Shown here: positions 56,595 through 64,000 of the stretch, one piece after another | Layout: every line of letters starts with the position of its first letter | Numbering within the stretch: position 1 is the stretch's first letter | NCBI GenBank assembly: GCA_020002185.1 | Contig: CM034531.1 | Coordinates: forward strand, 45,708,574-45,772,573 | Reading direction: 5' to 3' | DNA from: Paraescarpia echinospica | Lineage: Eukaryota; Annelida; Polychaeta; Sabellida; Siboglinidae | Length of the DNA stretch: 64,000 nt | Notes under the pieces: generated by a model | What the model was told of the DNA's origin: nothing | What the model saw: the letters and a program-made list of their open reading frames with translations, nothing else | Database searches by the model: none | Program-made: the position numbers and the translations under genes

Positions 56595-59500
56595 GCTATC
56601 CCTCATTACCGTTAGCGACATTATTGGAGCTATCCCTCATTGCCGTTGGCGACACAATTTGAGCGATCCCTCATTGCCGTTAGTGACACTATTGGAGCTA
56701 TCCCTCATTGCCGTTAGCGACACTATTGGAGCTATCCCTCATTACCGTTAGCGACATTATTGGAGCTATCCCTCATTACCGTTAGTGACACTATTGGAGC
56801 TATCCCTCATTACCGTTAGCGACATTATTGGAGCGATCCCTCATTGCCGTTGGCGACACTATTTGAGCGATCCCTCATTGCCGTTAGTGACACTATTTGA
56901 GCGATCCCTCATTGCCGTTAGTGACACTATTTGAGCGATCCCTCATTGCCGTTAGTGACACTATTTGAGCGATCCCTCATTGCCGTTAGTGACACTATTT
57001 GAGCGATCCCTCATTGCCGTTAGCGACATTATTGGCGACATTATTGGAGCTATCCCTCATTACCGTTAGCGACATTATTGGAGCTATCCCTCATTACCGT
57101 TAGCGACACTATTGGAGCTATCCCTCATTACCGTTAGCGAAATTATTGGAGCTATCCCTCATTACCGTTAGCGACACTATTGGAGCTATCCGTCATTACC
57201 GTTAGCGACATTATTGGAGCTATCCCTCATTACCGTTAGCGACATTATTGGAGCTATCCCTCATTACCGTTAGCGACATTATTGGAGCTATCCCTCATTA
57301 CCGTTAGCGACATTATTGGAGCTATCCCTCATTACCGTTAGCGACATTATTGGAGCTATCCCTCATTACCGTTAGCGACATATTGGAGCTATCCCTCATT
57401 ACCGTTAGCGACATTATTGGAGCTATCCCTCATTACCGTTAGCGACATTATTGGAGCTATCCCTCATTACCGTTAGCGACATTATTGGAGCTATCCCTCA
57501 TTACCGTTGGCGACACTATTGGAGCTATCCCTCATTACCGTTAGCGACATTATTGGAGCTATCCCTCATTACCGTTAGCGACACTATTGGAGCTATCCCT
57601 CATTACCGTTAGCGACATTATTGGAGCTATCCCTCATTACCGTTAGCGACATTATTGGAGCTATCCCTCATTACCGTTAGCGACACTATTGGAGCTATCC
57701 CTCATTGCCGTTAGTGACCGTTAGCTATCCCTCATTACCGTTAGCGACATTATTGGAGCTATCCCTCATTACCGTTAGCGACATTATTGGAGCTATCCCT
57801 CATTACCGTTAGCGACATTATTGGAGCTATCCCTCATTACCGTTGGCGACACTATTGGAGCTATCCCTCATTACCGTTAGCGACATTATTGGAGCTATCC
57901 CTCATTACCGTTAGCGACATTATTGGAGCTATCCCTCATTACCGTTGGCGACACTATTGGAGCGATCCCTCATTACCGTTGGCGACATTATTGGAGCTAT
58001 CCCTCATTACCGTTAGCGACATTATTGGAGCTATCCCTCATTACCGTTAGCGACACTATTGGAGCTATCCCTCATTACCGTTACCGACATTATTGGAGCT
58101 ATCCCTCATTACCGTTGGCGACACTATTGGAGCTATCCCTCATTACCGTTAGCGACATTATTGGAGCTATCCCTCATTACCGTTGGCGACACTATTGGAG
58201 CTATCCCTCATTACCGTTAGCGACATTATTGGAGCTATCCCTCATTACCGTTAGCGACATTATTGGAGCTATCCCTCATTACCGTTAGCGACACTATTGG
58301 AGCTATCCCTCATTGCCGTTAGTGACAGTATTGGAGCTATCCCTCATTACCATTGGCGACACTATTGGAGCTATCCCTCATTACCGTTAGCGACATTATT
58401 GGAGCTATCCCTCATTACCGTTAGCAACATTATTGGAGCTATCCCTCATTACCGTTAGCGACATTATTGGAGCTATCCCTCATTACCGTTGGCGACACTA
58501 TTGGAGCTATCCCTCATTACCGTTAGCGACATTATTGGAGCTATCCCTCATTACCGTTAGCGACATTATTGGAGCTATCCCTCATTGCCGTTAGCGACAT
58601 TATTGGAGCTATCCCTCATTGCCGTTAGCGACATTATTGGAGCTATCCCTCATTGCCGTTAGCGACACTATTGGAGCTATCCCTCATTGCCGTTAGTGAC
58701 ACTATTGGAGCTATCCCTCATTACCGTTGGCGACACTATTGGAGCTATCCCTCATTACCGTTAGCGACACTATTGGAGCTATCCCTCATTACCGTTAGCG
58801 ACATTATTGGAGCTATCCCTCATTACCGTTAGCGACATTATTGGAGCGATCCCTCATTGCCGTTGGTGACACTATTTGAGCGATTCCTCATTGCCGTTAG
58901 TGACACTATTTGAGCGATCCCTCATTGCCGTTAGTGACACTATTTGAGCGATCCCTCATTGCCGTTAGCGACATTATTGGAGCTATCCCTCATTACCGTT
59001 AGCGACATTATTGGAGCGATCCCTCATTGCCGTTGGCGATACTATTTGAGCGATCCCTCATTGCCGTTAGTGACACTATTTGAGCGATCCCTCATTACCG
59101 TTAGTGACACTATTGGAGCTATCCCTCATTACCGTTAGTGACACTATTTGAGCTATCCCTCATTACCGTTAGTGACACTATTGGAGCTATCCCTCATTAC
59201 CGTTAGTGACACTATTGGAGCTATCCCTCATTACCGTTAGTGACATTATTGGAGCTATCCCTCATTACCGTTAGTGACACTATTGGAGCTATCCCTCATT
59301 GCCGTTAGCGACACTATTGGAGCTATCCCTCATTACCGTTAGCGACATTATTGGAGCTATCCCTCATTGCCGTTAGTGACACTATTGGAGCTATCCCTCA
59401 TTACCGTTAGCGACATTATTGGAGCTATCCCTCATTACCGTTAGCGACATTATTGGAGCTATCCCTCATTACCGTTAGTGACACTATTGGAGCTATCCCT

Positions 59501-59763
59501 CATTACCGTTAGCGACATTATTGGAGCGATCACTCATTGCTGTTGGCGACACTATTTGAGCGATCCCTCATTGCCGTTAGTGACACTATTTGAGCGATCC
59601 GTCATTGCCGTTAGTGACACTATTTGAGCGATCCCTCATTGCCGTTAGCGACATTATTGGAGCTATCCCTCATTACCGTTAGCGACATTATTGGAGCTAT
59701 CCCTCATTACCGTTAGCGACACTAGTTGAGCTATCCCTCATTGCCGTTAGCGACACTATTGGA
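56595..59763. repeat. 34-bp satellite, about 93 units
   Basis: Main unit GAGCTATCCCTCATTACCGT plus TAGCGACATTATTG. A second form differs at several linked sites (GAGCGATCCCTCATTGCCGT plus TAGTGACACTATTT) and occurs in short runs. Three units make 102 bp, so each frame repeats every 34 codons. ORFs such as 57923-58288 (LELSLITVSDIIGAIPHYRW) are repeat artefacts. Confidence 0.97.
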
Positions 59764-62700
59764 ACTGAAACAGACAGCAAGGGCGTGTTTAATGTCCTTA
59801 TTGTTTCCCGTATTGGGACGCTGTATGGCCGCAGCAGTCAATGAAACGTCTGTAGTTGGATGCAGTAGGGTGAAAGCACACACCAAAAGCGTGGGCGAGC
59901 CATGAGAATGCGTGATCACGGAGGATAAGTCATACGAGACCTACGTCAAATCGCTGCCACGAAGTCTAGCATGACAACCGTTAACAGTTTCGCAATACCC
60001 CTAAATCAATGAACCAGCGTGCCGTCGGCTCGAAACGCTGGTCACTGGCCGCTTACCACTTTCCCACAGCTTCCAAAAGCTTCGTCATCATGGGTGTGCC
60101 GAATTGTGTCCTTGGTTTGATAACGTCAAAAGAGCCTCACCCCAAGCGTATATAAATGATAGCATAACAACGCTCGGGGGGGGGGGTCATTCGTGGGTGT
60201 TGGAGGGGCGTGTGAAAGAAAAAAGGGAACACATCAAAAGACCACATTTGAACTGCATGCATATACTTCGTAAAGATACCGAAAATGAAGCGTGTTCCAA
60301 ATGGAAATAATGTTTGCGCATCCGTAGAGACGTTCTGTTGAAACTGAACAAACGACACGCGGACGAGACGTTCAATAATTAACCAATTAATAAAAGCGAC
60401 ACGCCCGTGTATTTATAGAGTGGCAATAACCGCCCCAGGCTGTATTTGCATGTCATAGTAAAGATGACATATGTAGTTATTCATCCGCAGCGCGCAGATA
60501 CGAGTCCTTGCTGACAACTGAGCCCTGTTCCGGGTGAGACAATAACAGACACCCATCGAACGACTCACCTAAAGCTATATTGCTTTAGTTTTATCGGCGG
60601 AAGCAGCATGAAAGAACGTCAAAACTATAAATGTGTGTATATTAATACTGGAGCAATCTACTGGAGCAGTGATGCGTCTTTTCGCAGTAAATCGGAGATA
60701 ATGTCAATGAAGATCAGATGTCGGGCTCACGCTACATTTAGTTGTAACAGGATAATCACTCAACAACAAAGGCTGAAATTCGACTTACACGCAACGCGAT
60801 GAGCGAGGCGGGGAGTGGACAATGTACAGAGCTGTGGAGTGGTGCTGTCGGGCCGCTGACTCGTCAACGCAACAGCGGTCTTACATCACGACGCTCAGGT
60901 GCGTCTGAAAGAAAGACATGATATATACTGCGAGTCCGGCATTGTGTGAGGGTAATAAAGTGCATATATAGTATATTATAGGGCCTGCTGTACATACGTA
61001 CGTACGTACGTATACATACATACTTAGGCACACAAACATACATTGATGTACATATACACGCCTAGACTCTTATAGACACATACATACCCTCGCATGCATG
61101 CCGCGCGTACACACACATATGCACGCACGAACGCACGCACGCACACATACACACGTGTAGTCATACAATCTTACATGATATTCACGCATGTTGCACAAAC
61201 TCTGCACACAAATGCACATTCATTGTTATTATGCCATAATAAACAATGTAGAGCTATAAATGAAGGTGGGTATGTTGCGAAGCGTCAACTCCACTACCTT
61301 GACTTAAACGATCTAACTCTCACTCCTTCTTGAAAAGCTTGCGGCAAACATAACTGTAGAGTAGGTTGTTACAATAACGGTTGCTTCGACACCCGATCCA
61401 TCCCTTGTTACGTAGGGTGTTTTATGTGGTGTCGCCGCTTCGTCACTTGTCTAGCCCCTTGTCCATCGTGAAGATGGACGGGTGTCAGAGAGCACTTCGT
61501 GACACTGCGAGCACAACACGGTGATCTGAGGTTTGACTTGACTGACAGCTAAGGTTATATCGCAGCTCCAAAATGAATATACCGGCACTAAGTCATGGTA
61601 TTTTGGATCATCTACAAATTACGTACACAGTGAGGTGGTAATCGCGTACGTTATGCGTGGAGGTGGGCATACTTGTAGGTTACATCCATATATATTGTGC
61701 GTAATGTAGGTATAGGGCCCTATACTATACAGGATCAGACCTTAAATGCGTACGGTGTGGGTTTAAACTTTAGAGGGAATGGCCCGGGGAGGGTCGTTTT
61801 TCAACGATTTCTCCGCGTACACGTAAATTGTGGAGGATCGTTTAATCTCTCTCTCCCGGACCAATATACACATAACGTTAACACTAATCGTTATTAATAT
61901 TAAATGTTCTATATTATGTCGTGATATGCCTACGTGTTGCATTGTATGTTAGACCCTATTTATCTTGTCTATTTGAATCACAGATTCCCGAGTGCCACTA
62001 AGCATATATACGAAAGTAGGCCGTTGCATCAGTGTAGGGACATATGACCCCTGTGTTTGACCTTCCACCCTTCATTATTAAGGAATGCCGCAAAACCACC
62101 AACCCGGCAATTAGACCTACACATCTCGCATATTTTACGTCCATTCATCACGACTGCTGAAACCGTCGGTCCTGCAATTAGCGACCACATTTAACGCTCT
62201 CCGACACAATACACGCAAAGAACCAGATCGCCGCTTGTGTAATTAATGTTCATAAATTCCTCGGCGTGTCGACAGCCTCTCGCATCAGAAGAACGGCGAC
62301 GTTCATCATCGGAGCATTGTGTGGGTCGTGTCCAACGTCAGATGGTCGCCCGGTCATTCACTAGAGCGGTGACATACATTTTGTCGGACTGACAACCCCG
62401 ACGCTACCGCTCATAGACCAAACCATCAGTCATCGCTTCCTCAAAGCGCCGCAGTCAGTAAACACGGACGCAGTGCATTCAAGCAACATCGTCTGGCACC
62501 GGTGTGAATACACGTTGCTTGGAGCCTCTCCGCAAAATCAAGATATTACGCCCTGTGTAGCTCTGGGGTGATAACCTCAATCTTTTATTACATGGGAACA
62601 AAACATCTAGTCACCATGCGTTGACACAACGTTTCCCACGCGGTCGTTACGGTAGATGGTACCGTGTATTAATCGCGAAAGATCGAGTAGACTTTTAAAC

Positions 62701-63238
62701 CACCAACAAAGGTTTAACCGCTTGGCTGTTTTGGGCGTGCGTGTTTGTTTAATAGGCCTGACAGCCTGCCGTTAGATTCGATTGTTAACGTTTAGAATTG
62801 CATAATGGTCTCCAATATATCTACATGTATTTGACGTAATGTTTTTGTAATGCTTAGAATTTTTTCAACAGCCAATCTAACAATTGTGGTGTTTAGTTCA
62901 ATTTGTAGTTATTCCTCATTCTTCAGCATGTTGGTCAGCTCCTAAACGATCGGAGTCCCCTTAACTGACCAGTCACCACAGTGTCCTCTCAGCATGGTTG
63001 TTTTTCGCTAACAGCCGATGTGGTCACGCTTCACCGCTCACGCAGAACGTTACACAAAATATAATGTCAAACTAACAACTGTATAGTCTCCACATGAATA
63101 GGAAACGTACTGAGTGGCCGCGCTGTTCGCCTACATGAAGGTCGTGTAGCATAATCTGCGTCAGACCAGAGAAACGCCGTTGGGGTTATATAATATATAT
63201 ATATATATATATACACATATATATATATATATATATAC

Positions 63239-63275
<37 letters not shown>

Positions 63276-64000
63276 AAGGTGGAAGATTGCGCATTAAATA
63301 TACCCAAAGTTGATGGTATGTCTGTGAGGAGTTTCACGTAACATCTCGTACCGCCTGTCATGACAAGACCTATTGCATTTAACACAGCACGGTTATGTAT
63401 GCTAGTTATTCAGGTACAACGATTGTTATGAAGACCACCAACTAAATGGTCACTGTTGATGTAGATGTTTCTGAATGAACAATCAACCCATATGGAATTA
63501 AAAGGCTCATCCTTGCTCCTGTCTCGGCCTCGGACCAATGATGATGATGATGACCACATAATTAACGTATGATACAAAGAGTGATTTAGAAAAGAGTTGT
63601 CGACAATTTAGCATTGTATACACCTGCACAACATGACCTGAATCAACCACCAAAATGCGTCAACAATCAAAGAAGCTCCGCCATGACGTCTGATTCCTTT
63701 GGCAGTATTCAACATAAGACTGGATTAAGAAACTGTTGTGTAAATATGGCACAATTCAATGCAGCGTCTAGACTGATATTGTGAAGATGTTGTTTTAAGC
63801 CACGAATGGTCAAGCGTTCTCTTGCCTTCGGCGTTTATGGTTTTATTACCAACACATGTTGTATTTCACAGTTTCACACATGCATTCACATGGCTTGTAA
63901 CGAAGGAAGTGTAGTGCTGATACATTGTTGAGTTGCGTTGATACTCCAACGGAATGTTTCTTCTCACGACTAAACATCACGGTCAAGCTGGCCAACGGAA
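59764..64000. other. No recognised gene; scattered microsatellites
   Basis: Contains an ACGT-rich run near 60997-61012, CA/CACG words at 61090-61160 and (TA)n at about 63191-63272. Short ORFs have no domains or splice support. It may contain untranslated or promoter sequence of a gene beyond the right edge. Confidence 0.5.

Noticed and set aside
57787..58288. Repetitive plus-strand ORFs in the 34-bp array
   Set aside because: 34 bp is not a multiple of three, so all frames cycle through the same unit. They are open only where the unit variant lacks a stop.
63067..63385. Tyr/Ile-rich minus-strand ORFs near the right edge
   Set aside because: They are translation of a (TA)n microsatellite.

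Overview
This window is from an intron-rich animal nuclear genome. The evidence is split genes with GT-AG introns, APE-type LINEs, Ty3/gypsy elements, small DNA transposons and long satellite arrays. There is no bacterial-style gene packing, rRNA or CRISPR array. The mixture of CR1-like, RTE-like, gypsy and piggyBac-like repeats suits a marine invertebrate, perhaps a mollusc or other lophotrochozoan. That placement is inference only; no phylogenetic marker was tested.

Three host genes can be supported. (1) The left edge (minus, 1503 to 166, continuing off the window) holds the first two recognisable coding exons of a RhoGAP of the ARHGAP12/15/27 type, with an SH3 domain, a proline-rich stretch with YENV motifs, and a WW domain. 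(2) The plus-strand gene at 30784-52831 is a GH65 protein-glucosylgalactosylhydroxylysine glucosidase (PGGHG/ATHL1). I reconstructed twelve coding exons with consistent splice phases, giving 769 residues with an N-terminal hydrophobic anchor. (3) The minus-strand ORF at 55201-56139 encodes a predicted secreted protein with an alpha-crystallin/HSP20-like domain.

The rest is mainly mobile DNA. From 1.7 to 8.9 kb, a possible DNA transposon bounded by inverted GGGCAGTTC holds a decayed gypsy element (2.8-7.3 kb) and an internally deleted LINE. From 11.2 to 14.5 kb two unrelated LINEs lie on the minus strand. From 16.4 to 22.9 kb a plus-strand gypsy remnant is split by a complete but dead minus-strand gypsy element. 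That element has both LTRs, a tRNA-Leu primer site and a 7-bp target duplication. A CR1/L2-like LINE occupies 24.9-27.0 kb. The PGGHG introns carry further insertions: a 1.66-kb minisatellite, RTE-like fragments, a TG-rich satellite, a LINE that is itself split by a small DNA transposon, a pogo-like element and a piggyBac-like element. A MITE with long terminal inverted repeats lies just downstream of the gene's poly(A) signal. A 3.2-kb, 34-bp satellite lies upstream of the HSP20-like gene.

The most unusual structure is in PGGHG intron 9. About thirteen diverged tandem copies (66-69 bp) of the exon 10 splice junction lie directly upstream of the real exon. Each copy carries the acceptor region and the codons for the conserved KQADV segment. 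This looks like a minisatellite seeded by a coding 3' splice site, and it creates a ladder of possible decoy acceptors.
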